Part shown: piece by piece, positions 1 to 11,293 of the stretch
Layout of the letters: every line of letters starts with the position of its first letter
Numbering within the stretch: position 1 is the stretch's first letter
Assembly (NCBI GenBank): GCA_946902875.1
Contig: OX336345.1
Span: forward strand, 23,839,395-23,903,394
Direction: 5' to 3'
Source: Nematopogon swammerdamellus
Lineage: Eukaryota; Arthropoda; Insecta; Lepidoptera; Adelidae
DNA length: 64,000 nt
Notes under the pieces: generated by a model
Database searches by the model: none
The model's input: the letters and a program-made list of their open reading frames with translations, nothing else
Told to the model about the DNA's origin: nothing
Made by a program: the position numbers and the translations under genes

Positions 1-424
1 CATAGAGGCTACAAACTCAATATTTCCTAAAACAAAGTAACTTACTCCATGACCACCCCTTACAGATTTATTATTAGTATTGATGATAATTCACAATTAT
101 ATTGACTGCTCCGATCTCCTCGCACGCATAACGCTGCGAGCAGCCCCTGCGCACACAAGACGACCTCGATTGTTTCAGCCGCGCGCATGCAAAACAAACT
201 ACGCTAAAAACTCAGTGCTCAACCGAAGCATAGCCGCGTACGATCGCACCTATAGCGGCGTAGACATTTTTCATTTGAGTAAGCGCTCCTTCCTTGTCAA
301 CGCACGGCAGCAGGTAGGTGACGCCGCCACGCCGCCGCCGGTGAAATGACGCAAAACCACTAGACGTGAAAACGTGAGTTATCTGTCGTTTCGAATTTTG
401 TTTTACCTTTATTGTGTCGCGAAC
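1..424. other. Unassigned sequence
   Basis: No gene or repeat recognised. A 270-base open frame beginning at 80 has no domain-like composition and is probably chance. Confidence 0.4.
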
Positions 425-545
425 ACCAGTCACACAAACACACACACCACAAAAAAAAAAAATCACATACACACACACAAACACACCCTGCCATCCCACA
501 CACACACACACACCCAACACCCTCATACACACATACACACCCTCT
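425..545. repeat. CA-rich microsatellite
   Basis: Imperfect (CA)n/A-rich simple repeat with an A12 run. All open frames through it are low-complexity His/Thr or Cys/Val artefacts. Confidence 0.9.
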
Positions 546-791
546 CATTCACACATGCACGTCCTCAAGGATTAAATTAAATAGAAAAAAATTTATTTAT
601 GTTTGTGTTTAGTTGTATTTTTTCTGTTATTTTTGTTTAAGTACTTTGTTTTTTTTTTTTTTCTCCTTCTTTTTCTTAGCACGACGTTAATGTACATATT
701 GTATTTTGTAAATCGTGAAACTTTCTAATTGGCCTTATAATTTTTTTCTTTATATGTATGTAATAGATCTTAAGTTAGCTGTTAAGTTTCC

Positions 792-821
792 TAATAAATA
801 AATAAATAAATAAATAAATAT
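792..821. repeat. (AAAT)n microsatellite
   Basis: About seven AAAT/AATA units, directly upstream of the 86-bp array. T-rich sequence of no clear identity lies between 600 and 790. Confidence 0.85.
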
Positions 822-843
822 ATTAGGGGTTAAATAAGATGGA

Positions 844-1361
844 GATGGCGCGTCGCACGCCGCTCGCCATCTCTCTCTTGCGCCGAGTCCGGTGTCTGCC
901 GCAGGCACGGCCGCACGGCACAAGAGAGAGATGGCGCGTCGCACGCCGCTCGCCATCTCTCTCTTGCGCCGAGTCCGGTGTCTGCCGCAGGCACGGCCGC
1001 ACGGCACAAGAGAGAAATGGCGCGTCGCACGCCGCTCGCCATCTCTCTCTTGCGCCGAGTCCGGTGTCTGCCGCAGGCACGGCCGCACGGCACAAGAGAG
1101 AGATGGCGCGTCGCACGCCGCTCGCCATCTCTCTCTTGCGCCGAGTCCGGTGTCTGCCGCAGGCACGGCCGCACGGCACAAGAGAGAGATGGCGCGTCGC
1201 ACGCCGCTCGCCATCTCTCTCTTGCGCCGAGTCCGGTGTCTGCCGCAGGCACGGCCGCACGGCACAAGAGAGAGATGGCGCGTCGCACGCCGCTCGCCAT
1301 CTCTCTCTTGCGCCGAGTCCGGTGTCTGCCGCAGGCACGGCCGCACGGCACAAGAGAGATA
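844..1361. repeat. 86-bp tandem array, 6 copies
   Basis: The word atggcgcgtcgcacgccg recurs at 845, 931, 1017, 1103, 1189 and 1275, exactly 86 bases apart, with very few differences between copies. Each unit contains cgccatctctctcttg and its reverse complement, so single strands could form a 16-bp stem. Because 86 is not a multiple of 3 and the unit lacks stops, long open frames appear on both strands (such as 198 and 328 codons on the minus strand). I treat these as artefacts. Confidence 0.92.
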
Positions 1362-1501
1362 ACGCGCCGGACGTAAGTTTGTGCAAGGGAGCTAACGCCA
1401 GCTTCCACCTGCCCTGGGATGGAAGCAGTACTTATAGTTTGTGTAGTTTGTATAGTTCGACGTAGAATGTATTCGATTTCTGCATTGGTTGTGTGTGGCA
1501 G

Positions 1502-1684
1502 GACGGCAAGCGGGAGGGGCGGCTGGTGTCGGAGCTGGGCCACGTGTCTGCCGCCAACCAGGTGCGCATGCGCTCCGACCCCTTTGAGGCCATGCTGCTC
1601 AACATCAGCTTCGCGGGCGGTGCGGGCGAGCGACGCGACCCGCCCGGCCGCGACCTGCAGTCCCCGCCGTGCCGCACCAGCTAG
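1502..1684 (+). CDS. Candidate terminal exon of an unidentified host gene
   Basis: From 1502 an open frame of about 60 codons runs to a TAG at 1682-1684. It shows strong G/C third-position preference and ordinary protein-like composition (for example SELGHVSAANQVRMRSDPFE). Just upstream, tgcattggttgtgtgtggcag (ending 1501) looks like a 3' splice acceptor, so the exon would begin at GAC 1502. The codon usage differs sharply from the AT-rich transposon frames elsewhere. I do not recognise the family. Upstream exons would lie outside the window or before the 86-bp array. The last ~70 bases of the frame and its stop are the founder of the adjoining 139-bp minisatellite, which suggests expansion from a terminal exon. 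An alternative is a captured gene fragment or a pseudogene. Confidence 0.42.
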   Translation, partial: DGKREGRLVSELGHVSAANQVRMRSDPFEAMLLNISFAGGAGERRDPPGRDLQSPPCRTS

Positions 1685-2310
1685 CTGCCTCCTCACACGC
1701 CACACACCTAGTGCCGGCAGGTACCTGCTCTGTCTACTGCCGGGCGTGTCCCTCCACTTCAGCTGCGCGGGCGGCGCGGGCGAGCGACGCGACCTGCAGT
1801 CCCCGCCGTGCCGCACCAGCTAGCTGCCTCCTCACACGCCACACACCTAGTGCCGGCAGGTACCTGCTCTGTCTACTGCCGGGCGTGTCCCTCCACTTCA
1901 GCTGCGCGGGCGGCGCGGGCGAGCGACGCGACCTGCAGTCCCCGCCGTGCCGCACCAGCTAGCTGCCTCCTCACACGCCACACACCTAGTGCCGGCAGGT
2001 ACCTGCTCTGTCTACTGCCGGGCGTGTCCCTCCACTTCAGCTGCGCGGGCGGCGCGGGCGAGCGACGCGACCTGCAGTCCCCGCCGTGCCGCACCAGCTA
2101 GCTGCCTCCTCACACGCCACACACCTAGTGCCGGCAGGTACCTGCTCTGTCTACTGCCGGGCGTGTCCCTCCACTTCAGCTGCGCGGGCGGCGCGGGCGA
2201 GCGACGCGACCTGCAGTCCCCGCCGTGCCGCACCAGCTAGCTGCCTCCTCACACGCCACACACGTAGTGCCGGCTCTGTCTACATCAGCTGCGCGGGCGA
2301 GCGTACGACA
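1613..2310. repeat. 139-bp minisatellite derived from a terminal exon
   Basis: The block gccgcaccagctag recurs at 1671, 1810, 1949, 2088 and 2227, 139 bases apart, and the copies are almost identical. Each unit carries a pyrimidine-rich stretch ending in cag, about 20 codons similar to the end of the candidate exon (AGGAGERRD, LQSPPCRTS) and its TAG. The first copy has 15 extra bases (5 codons). The last, partial copy decays around 2255-2310. Confidence 0.9.
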
Positions 2311-2814
2311 CAGTAGCGCCTGCTGGTGGCCTACCAGCACGTGCTAGCCCCCATTGGGCGAAGTGCTTATATTTCCTCACTTGATCGCGCTCACTAGCGC
2401 CAATGTGAATTACCACAGTGCCTTTATACAGTTTCAAGCGTATTTTCTATCAAAATCGTCGTTATCGAACGGACACAGTGTACCCACAGAGCTGTAGAAT
2501 CTCGTCGATGGCAGAGTTGGGTTGTTTTTGTAGAATTTGATGGAGCGTGTCGAGGTGAATGCAGATTTTATCTTTTTGTTTTGAAGATATTGGCGCCCTT
2601 GGACCCGTTCACGGAGGAGAGAATAGAGAGGAGTCGTTGCTATAATTCCTAGTTAAACAGGAATACAGTCGTGACTGATGCAATGTCCACACGCACTGCG
2701 ACGACGTGTGCCACTAGTCGGTGGCGACATACCCAGTTTGTTTAATGAATGATAGATATGTATCTATATATACCAGTAGAAATACCTCACATACAGACAA
2801 GTAGGTAATAACAG
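2311..2814. other. Unassigned sequence
   Basis: No gene, array or terminal inverted repeat recognised between the minisatellite and the next MITE. Confidence 0.4.
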
Positions 2815-2816
2815 TA

Positions 2817-3536
2817 CAGTAGAAACCAAACTTAAATGCGGCTGTGAGGTGCGCCCGTGTGTCTGCGCAAAAGACGATTATTAGGGCAGAGGGGGGGAGG
2901 GCGGAAGGTGTGCAAAGGGGGGTATCGGCGCACCCTACCGCGCTCCCCCGCGTTGCTAGGATACGACCGCGCGCCGTCGCCGCCCGCGTCCTGTCGCCCG
3001 CGCACGCTCCCCTCTCGTCTGTGCGTGCGCCATTGTACAGTCACTCACTATTTATTTGTTTCTTCCGTAGTGTCTCGGTAGATTTTCTACTAATGGTGGT
3101 TTCACACATGGTTATTTGTATTCGTGATTGTTGCAAACATTTTAGTTTTATCTCACTCTAACAAAGCCATTAAAAGGAGACGAAACGGAAATGTTTATCA
3201 AATATTTGTGTACATACAGCTATGTGCGGTGCAAGCATGATAAATGTTTATCGACGAAGTGCGTTTACCGGGGTCGCCCGAACGACACCAACACGTCGTC
3301 AGTTCAAACCGGTTTTAACCATGATCGATACATCGGTGTGCAAAAACATAATATAATACAGTAATATATATAAATAATATAAAGCAAGACTCTCTTTTTT
3401 TACCTACAAATGATAATGTAAAATAATTTTATAAATAGTCTGCCAAAATATTCGATTGTATATTTTATTTGACTATACATGCGCAGTCAAGCGGCCGAAC
3501 TTCAGGCCAATACGCATTTAAGTTTGGTTTCCACTG
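2817..3536. mobile_element. 720-bp non-autonomous TIR element, TA target (Tc1/mariner-like)
   Basis: The ends are inverted repeats of 24 bases with one mismatch, beginning CAGTAGAAACC at 2817 and CAGTGGAAACC read inward from 3536. TA lies outside both ends (2815-2816 and 3537-3538), as for Tc1/mariner/pogo elements. The interior is GC-rich at 2880-3030 and encodes no recognisable transposase, so it would depend on a transposase supplied elsewhere. Confidence 0.75.
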
Positions 3537-3983
3537 TAGCTAGTTGTAGAGTAGAGAGAGAACAGCGGATCGACGCATCTCAAACTGACACCGCTTTCAT
3601 AATGTCTACTAACCATGTTGAGATCACTCAGTTAGGGCGGCTCCCTCCTCTGCACCGTGGCCTCGGCACCAGACTGCGGCACATTCTCGCTGTGCGGGAG
3701 TATCTATCTACTATCTAGGGGCTAACCTATCCCGGCCTGTTTCCTACATCACCATATAAATGACGTCCTTTTATTTTCCTCATTAAGAACTTAATGAAAA
3801 ATGATGAATGTTGTGTTGCAGGTGCGGAGTGAGGCGGCTCATGTTTATACGCTCTGGCAGGGCTAAGTCTACCCAGCTCTCATAACGGGGAATCTCGCGG
3901 GGAATACAAACATTTGACTGTTATTATTTTCCAATAGCGCTACAAGCAAGTTGCTGATTTAATAATTCTAGTAATTTGCTTGT
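3537..3983. other. Unassigned sequence
   Basis: No gene recognised. A 12-bp inverted repeat cgctacaagcaa / ttgcttgtagcg (3938-3949 and 3976-3987) overlaps the edge of the hAT MITE insertion site. Confidence 0.4.
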
Positions 3984-3991
3984 AGCGTATC

Positions 3992-4275
3992 CAGGGTTGC
4001 CAGTTGCCTGGTTTTGGACCGGACAAACTGGATGTGAGATGTGTCCCGTCCGGTCTCCAAAATATTTAAAGACCGTACGCGTCAGTTTAATCAGTTCAAT
4101 GAAGCAGCCAGGCAGCCGTTCAGGTCGCGGCTGCTCGCGCGCTCGCTCTATCTGACTAAATTACTCAAGTCTGAGTGTGTAGTTTGTAGGTACCTACCTG
4201 CCTGACAAATTAAATGGTTTGCCCTTTGATGAAAAATGCCCATTTTTTTTTTGTCTCGAACATCTGGCAACCCTG
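3992..4275. mobile_element. 284-bp hAT-type MITE
   Basis: Perfect 12-bp terminal inverted repeats CAGGGTTGCCAG / CTGGCAACCCTG. The flanking octamers agcgtatc (3984-3991) and cgcgtatc (4276-4283) match at 7 of 8 bases, which is the target-site duplication length of hAT transposons. No coding capacity. Confidence 0.82.
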
Positions 4276-4283
4276 CGCGTATC

Positions 4284-5088
4284 GTAGAAATGTCGGTTAG
4301 TTTTCGGTTAATATAGACTGGAGCTGGAGGGCGCTGTACGGTTTAAGTAATGCCATAGCTGTATTTTTTTAATGGAGCAAAATTCCTGGTACCTTCGTAT
4401 TGTAAACTTAGCCTTGCCAAACTCTAGTAGAGCGCGGCGCGCTACCGAGCCGCGCGCCGCTCTCCCCTCGTCCGGTTGCTTCTCAGGTGGAATTATGCTT
4501 AAAATATTTTAATTCAATAAAAAAAATGACCGAATTTAAAAGTTTCCTGTCGAAAAAGGACAAGTGAGGATGTGGTGAGGTTTTGGACTGATTAAGTAAA
4601 ATGTAGAGATAAACTTGACGGAAGTGCGTGAAGGGGTAATTCCTTCTGAACTGGAAGCTAGCGAGAGACTAATCCAAATACGGCTAGATGTGGGATCACC
4701 TGCAGATCTGCGCAGCGCCTGGAAGCATTGTTATCGCTGTGAGTTGGTAGGAATGTTGGCGACACATTACTGCGCCCCGGCACAAAGTGCTCTCGATATC
4801 CTCATCTAGCCATTATATACATATAGATGTCTATGGTAATGGCATTGAACACTTTCTCTGTGACTGAAATTTCATTGACTGACAAAGAAAAGTTTAATCC
4901 TCTTTGTAATTGCCTACTAAAACTTTTTGAACCACTTTGGACAAACAAAATTATAAAAATATGCAACTTATGATTTTCGAACTGAATATTGGACTAATTA
5001 CAAACTCTACATTATATAAACTATGTAAGTTTAGGATGTTCGACTCCAGACAGACGGACAGACAGATAGCGGACGTGCGAGTTGTCGC
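4284..5088. other. Unassigned sequence
   Basis: Contains a short GC palindrome-like stretch at 4429-4463. Open frames here (such as 4615-4809) lack recognisable domains. Confidence 0.4.
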
Positions 5089-5134
5089 CGGTCGGTCGGT
5101 CGGTCGGTCGGTCGGTCGGTCGGCCGGCCGGCCG
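5089..5134. repeat. (CGGT)n microsatellite
   Basis: About eight CGGT units grading into CGGC units. Confidence 0.9.
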
Positions 5135-6320
5135 GCGGCGCTCCGCTGACGACCGGCGCGGCGGCAGGTGAACGGAATCAGCGTTGCGTCTTGTAATGCG
5201 TTCTCAATCACGATCTCATGTGATAACTACCCGTAATGGAGAAGAGGGGTGAGTAGAGCTGCTCTGAGCAAAAACTGGGTACCGTCGGTTGCCACCGACT
5301 GGGGGCGATCGGGGGCATAGGTCATTCAAGTGGGCGTGGCCTTGCATCGCTCTCGTCCACAGACCCAGCGCACCTCCCCCCCCGATACCGACACGTGCTT
5401 TACTAGAGATTAGAGCTGGCAACAACCTCCTCTCAACTCTCTTCTCCGTGCTACTTGCTGACTGCCGCCGCGCCGCGCTGTGCCTATGTCTCTAGCTCGA
5501 CCGAACTGCATGCAAATGCAAATTAATAAAAACATAGAAGACTAGCAGCTAGGTACTATGACAACAACAATGAGAGAAAACAAATCAATGTTGGGCACAT
5601 TTTGTGGTGAAAAACAGGATTTTCCTGAGGAAGGCTTTTGAATATTTTTGTATGGATCGACACAACAGAATGAGCCTCTTAAGACAGTTTGACAGATAGT
5701 AAGTAGCAGTATGTAACTATGTAAATACTGTAATTTTGTAATGGCACCTTCGTAACGCAATATGTCCAGTACCTAGCGTACCAGCCGTGTTTAGCTTTTA
5801 CTTCAACTAGGAAAAATCAATAACTTCAAATTAGTCTTAAAATGTGAAAATATGTAATATGTTCACCTGAATGAGCGCCACGCGGCGAATCTGTTCTCGC
5901 TCGCTCGCCGGCTCGCTCTGTCGCCGCGCGCGCGCAGCGCTAGCTAGCTAGCGGCTAGCGGCTAGCCGGCCGAGTGCGGGCAGCGGACGGCCGCGTGGCC
6001 GCGCGGCCGCTCCTCTGTAAAGCCTTCTCGGGATAATTATTGTTTAAGTTGATAGATGTTGTTATTATAATTATTAACATTAATAAAGAGTTGTTATTTA
6101 TCATGGTTTGTTTTCTTGTCTTAGAGGTTTTCTTGTCATTTCCACAATCTAGTACCTAGTAGATAGGTACTCCGTCGGTAACTCTTCATACCTCTAGGCT
6201 GCATCCAACCGTCTCCCCTGGCGACTGCGTGTTCAGATCAAAGGTGCATCGACCAATAATATTATTCGTAGCCGGTGACAGAGCTAATGCCGTCGGTCGG
6301 AGTCTGACAAAGCTATTGGT
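5135..6320. other. Unassigned; GC-rich patch at 5870-6015
   Basis: No gene recognised. The stretch 5880-6010 is GC- and CpG-rich with gctagc/cggctagc repetitions. It could be a small CpG-rich regulatory patch or the edge of an element; nothing in it decides between these. Confidence 0.35.
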
Positions 6321-6324
6321 TTAA

Positions 6325-6475
6325 AATTCGGCAGTTCCCAGTAGTCTTACCGAGTCGTCTTACCAGTTGTACTGCTGGAAATTTTCGGCCGTTCCCAGTA
6401 GTCTTACCAAGTAGTCTTACCAGTTGTACTACTGGGATTTTTCATCCCAGTGGACTTACCGATAGTAAAGAGAGT
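6325..6475. repeat. Dispersed repeat with 'cccagtagtcttacc' sub-repeats
   Basis: Contains cccagtagtcttacc and variants several times. A related block is present in inverted orientation at 15990-16112. Confidence 0.6.
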
Positions 6476-6485
6476 AAACTTTTTT

Positions 6486-6562
6486 TTCCATACAAAACTA
6501 AATAAAATTATTGCCAAAATCAATGCCATTACCAAATAAAATTATTTAGTTTTGTATGGAAA
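6486..6562. repeat. Inverted repeat, 25-bp arms
   Basis: tttccatacaaaactaaata and its complement face each other across about 26 bases. Confidence 0.75.
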
Positions 6563-6565
6563 CTA

Positions 6566-6874
6566 TGGAAACCTCCTTTCAATTTCTGCTGCCCTGGTAC
6601 TTTAGAACCGTTTCCAGTCTTTGAGGAAATATTACGCTAATGAGGAAATATTTGTACGCTAGTACATAATAAATCTTTGTTCCCAGTAGTCTTTCGGGTT
6701 TCCACTTTAATTACGGTGACTATATTCTGACCAATAAGGTTTCGACCAGCGGTATCATTAAAAATATTTCGTTAAATATTAATTTCAGATTTAAACCCGA
6801 AAGACTACCTTGTTAAGACTACTGGGAACGGTTCTAAAGTACCAGGGCAGCAGAAATTGAAAGGAGGTTTCCAT
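6566..6874. repeat. Foldback element, ~49-bp arms
   Basis: The arm reading through ctgctgccctggtacttta (6566-6615) returns inverted at 6826-6874. A second inner inverted pair carries cccgaaagactac. The arm core recurs at 7160-7192 and at 18519-18546, so it belongs to a dispersed family. Confidence 0.7.
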
Positions 6875-6885
6875 AATTTTATAAA

Positions 6886-7147
6886 AGTTAATCGCTATTA
6901 TAATATTATAATAATAATAATATTATAATAATAATAGCGATTAACTTATACGGAAACCTATTCGAAAAGGGTCAGTCTCACTAGTACACCTGATTAGTTC
7001 AACCAACGCGAGGCCAGGATTCTCTCCCTGGCCTTGAATGAATGAATAAATCCTGGCACCTATTATTGAATACCATGAATACGCGTTTTCGAATAGGTTT
7101 CCGTATAAGTTAATCGCTATTATTATTATAATAGCGATTAACTTATA
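6886..7147. repeat. Nested palindromes
   Basis: aagttaatcgctatta palindromes at 6886-6948 and 7107-7147 bracket an inner inverted pair acggaaacctattcgaaaa / ttttcgaataggtttccgt (6950-6968 and 7085-7104). The interior is non-coding. Confidence 0.75.
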
Positions 7148-7378
7148 TAAAATTATGGAAACTTCCTTTCAATTTCTGCTGCCCTGGTACTTTGGTGACT
7201 TCATGTTTGTTAATGTTTCTTAATCCTGTATATATAGCATATTTTTTATAATTTTTGTCTATTTTTAAAAATTTACAAACAAAGGGCTTCGAAAGTTTGT
7301 GGCTTGGTCATCGGCCACAATTTTGAAAAAATTCAAAACAAAGGCCAGCGATGAAACCTGGATAAATCGATAGGGGTA

Positions 7379-7568
7379 CATAGACAAACATAAAATGTTA
7401 TATAACATTAGCTCCTAAAGTGTCACGTTACTGAGATAATTGGAGGTAAATAACGCAATATGGCCAGTACTTATATGTACTGGCCATATTGCGATCTTTA
7501 CCTCCAATTATCTCAGTAACGTGACACTGTAGGAAGTAATGTTATATAACATTTTATGTTTGTCTATG
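7379..7568. mobile_element. 190-bp full-length palindromic MITE, TA target
   Basis: The two halves are nearly complete reverse complements, from CATAGACAAACATAAAATG to its complement, with a central loop near 7470. TA dinucleotides flank both ends (7377-7378 and 7569-7570). Confidence 0.8.
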
Positions 7569-7570
7569 TA

Positions 7571-10562
7571 TGTATTGTATTGTATTGTTTATTGATCATA
7601 CTTATGGCAGTTAGACTGCGCTCGAACTTGTCATAATTTGTTCTATCCGGTTCGATTACACCCACGAAGAAGAACCGACAAGAAACTTCGCAGGGTATTT
7701 TTTTTAAACATATTTTTACAAGTATTTAGTGACTAGCCACATAATAACACCGCCCATAGTCCATCTAAAACACAGCTTGAGAGCAAGATTAACAATTTTG
7801 CTGAGAGTTCTGACTACAAAGACTTATTAATTAAGTGAATCAGGTGTAAAGAGCCTTTGTCAAACTTTGATACGTAATTTGTTGTAGTTTAATTGTATTG
7901 TCAAAAATAAAAAATAAAAATATATAAATATTTAAGATACTTGAAGTATCAAGTTGTCAATATGGGTTAATATAATTATTGAGGTACAAATGGTACCTAG
8001 TCAAGTATTAACTAATTATGCAGTCAGAACCTCAAGATATAAATTTATCAGCTAAGGCCTCCTTTACAGTGTAGTAGGCTTTCTTTGCAAGGGTAGATTT
8101 TAAGTGTTTCTTAAACAAAGTATCATTAAGATTTTTTACCTCTTCGGGTATTTTATTATATAATCTAATACTATTACAAACAAAACTTTTCGACATTTTA
8201 GATGATCTGTGCTTCGTAATTTGAATATTATTTTGACTCCTAGTGTCATGCTGGTGAATATCGGAATGGAGAGTAGCGTTTTGCATATACTTTCTAGCAT
8301 AGCAGATATTTTGATAAATATAAACACTGGGTAGTGTCATGATTCCTACTTTATGAAATACATTTCTACAAGAGTCCCTGGCTTTCATACTGAGTACACA
8401 ACGCAATGCTCTTTTTTGAAGAACAAATATTCTGCTAGATTCCGCTGCATTTCCCCAAAATAATAGTCCGTAAGACATAAGACTATCGAAGTAAGCATAA
8501 TAGACAGTTTTAGCAGCTTGCATACCACATAGTTCTTTGATTTTTTTAATGGCATAACAAGCTGCACTTAACTTACCAGCAAGCGCATCTATGTGAGGTT
8601 TCCAAGTTAAGGTGCGGTCAAATATTACACCTAAAAAGGTTATTTCTTTGGATATGTTCAATGTGAGTTCTTCTGCAGTTTTGGCAATTTCTTGGTTAAC
8701 AATACGTCTGTGAGTTCCATGTGCAAAGTGCATAACATTTGTTTTATTTAAATTAAGTAAAAGGTTATTAGAGTCAAACCACATCTTTAATGATTGTATT
8801 ACATCTATAAAGGACTCACGTAATTCAGTAACGTTTTTGTTGCCATTAACACCACAAACCTGCTTTCTGTTACTTAAATATGATTTACAAAGGCGCAACT
8901 CTTTATCCCTCACACCATAATGTTCCAATTTCATTAAGATTATATCATGACTAACACAGTCAAACGCCTTAGACAGGTCACAGAAAATGTCGTATGTGTG
9001 ATTACAATTATCTAATGATTCAATTACAGCTTTTATCATTGATGCAATGGCATCTCCCGTTGACCTGCCCTTGCGGAATCCAAATTGTTTATAGTTTAGT
9101 ATGTTATTTTCATTAAAAAAATTAATTAGCCTTTTTTCTATAGCCTTCTCAAATACTTTACTAAAAACAGGAAGCAAAGACACAGGACGATAGTTTCCAA
9201 TAGTATTATGACATCCTTTTTTAAACAACGGTACTAACCTAGCTATTTTAAGTAAATCAGGGAATGTACCCTCTTCAAAACATTGATTTATAACGGTAAT
9301 TAATGGATTTATAATACTATAACTTAGTGACTTTATTAGTTTAGGTGAAATATTCCACAGGTCTTGGGAATTTTTGGTCTTAAGATCTCTAATGATTTTT
9401 TTATTTCACAATGTGAGACTGGTTTGAAAGTGATTGTTTTAATATTTCGTGGAGTGTAAATTACTAGATATTGTGATGCAGCTTCAGAACTAGCTTTAAT
9501 ATTTTTCGTTGTTTCCTGAGCAATAGTAGAAAAATATTTATTAAAGTAATTTGCAACACTTGAGCTATCATTTATAATGTCGTCTCCTATTTTTAATTCT
9601 ATATTGGTATCATTATTTTTAGGAGACATGCCTGTTTCGTCTTTGATTATAATCCAGGCCATTTTTATTTTGTTGTCAGATTTTAATAATTTCTCTTTTA
9701 GAAACAATTGTTTGGCTTTTATTGTAACTTGTTTAAAAAATTTACTGTATAATGATACATATGCTCTAAGAGTCGAATTTTTATTTTGTTTTAACAAATC
9801 ATATAAAAAAAATATTTTTTCTTTGGCTCGTATAATGCTGGGTGTGGCCCACTGTGCGAATTGGTTTCATTTACTTACACGTTTAGATTTCATGGGCATG
9901 TGCATATTTAAATATCTAACAAAAGTATTGAAAAAACATTTAAAGTCAATTGTATTTTCATAATTTCCGAATTCTATAGCTAGATCTGTATTTATTGCAT
10001 TTATGGTGTCACTATTTACTATTCTGCTTAATTTATTTACAGATTTATTAATAAGTTTAGATTCCCATTTAATTGAGATTAATTGAGCATAATGATCAGA
10101 GTGGACACCGTGAAATACATTAGATTGTAGGGTTTCTGCATCAGTGAAAATATTATCTATGCATGATGCACATGCATCAGTTACGCTAGTATATTCGTAT
10201 ATAGTTTGTTTAAGTAAAAAACTATCCATTAAGTCTGATAATTCGTGTTTTTCTTGTTTATTTAAAGGAAACCGAACATTGAAGTCACCGCATATTATTA
10301 TTGATTTGTTGTTATTACTACTAATTTTATACAAGACTTCTTCTAATTTATCCGAGAACGACAATACACTCATTGATGGCGACATATACACAGAAAGTAT
10401 CATAAAAGATTCCATCTCAATACAGCTAACTTCGAATTCTTTCTCAACTGACATCTTAACAATATCTGGTCTATTCTTTGCTCTCAAGCTATGCCCTATC
10501 GACAGGGACGTATTTATAGCTTCCACATGGGGGGTGTTCTGACGAAATAGGGATCGGCTCAA
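7571..10562 (-). mobile_element. Decayed, 5'-truncated non-LTR retrotransposon (LINE)
   Basis: Minus-strand LINE of the Jockey/CR1 group. Its 3' end lies at the low coordinate, where tgtattgtattgtattgttt reads on the element strand as a short ACAAT-type tail. The 3' UTR spans about 7590-8031. The coding part is described separately. The N-terminal part of the endonuclease is missing, as expected from 5' truncation. Confidence 0.75.
8032..10562 (-). pseudogene. LINE ORF2 relic: APE endonuclease, linker, reverse transcriptase lacking its catalytic core
   Basis: Three blocks read along the minus strand. Block 1 (10562-9867) is the C-terminal part of an APE-type endonuclease, with GDFNVRF and the SDHYAQ motif. 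Block 2 (9797-9336) continues in the same frame after a single UGA at 9867-9869. A frameshift at the T7/A7 run near 9395-9401 leads to block 3 (9228-8032), a reverse transcriptase with IGNYRPVSLLPVFSK, FGFRKGRSTGDAI and DLSKAFDCVSHDI. After VTELRE the frame jumps, near 8815, to SLKMWFDSNNLLLNLNKT. The segment that normally carries GxPQGSxLGP and the catalytic ADD motif is absent. The C-terminal domain (FLGVIFDRTLTWKPHI onward) is intact. It cannot encode an active enzyme. Confidence 0.85.
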
Positions 10563-11293
10563 CTCAATAAGATTCTAGTGTTCCTGTTGAGTCGTTCTAT
10601 ATTTCGGCCTAGAGGGGTACCGATACTGAAAGTTCTATAATTGTGTGGCAGGCAGGTTGAATTCGACAAAAAAAATTGTATATATAGGCCAGTCATATCG
10701 AACATTAAAATCGCAAACTAACGGCTAGTTCTGTTTTTTTTATATGTTGTTGAGACCACTACCAGTAGTGTATTTATCTAAGTTTGCAGCTTCGAAAGAC
10801 CTGTGCTAACTTTGCAGCACTAGAAAAACCGCGAAATTTTGGCACTTTTGTTGGTATTTTCTATATAAGTCCTAAACTATGCGTTTTTTTCTATACGTTT
10901 TTAAAGTAGACTAAAATTGCTACAATTTTAGTCTACTAGCTCTGTAGCTACAGCTCTGTAGGTTCAACACTTACCGAAATACAGCTCTCCAAAAATTTAC
11001 AATTTTTTCCAAAAAAGTGAAATTTTAAGATTTTCTTTACGCACACACTCATTTTAAACTCGAACTATTTTATACAAACTCACTTCCAAAATTTAACTTA
11101 AAATTATATTACATCAGTCGGATAAACATTGTTTAGTAAACAAAAAACATGCCCTAACCTGTATTTTTCAATTCTCACTCGAGCGGAGCGAGCCAGTGTA
11201 GTGTCGAAAAGCCAAACCACAAAATTATTAAAATCAATAGCGAACCTTGTGAAAACCACGCAATAAAGTGCATTCAAGTCAACCATAATAAAA

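Noticed and set aside
750..1816. Long minus- and plus-strand open frames (up to 328 codons)
   Set aside because: They run through the stop-free 86-bp and 139-bp tandem arrays and consist of array translation in rotating frames.
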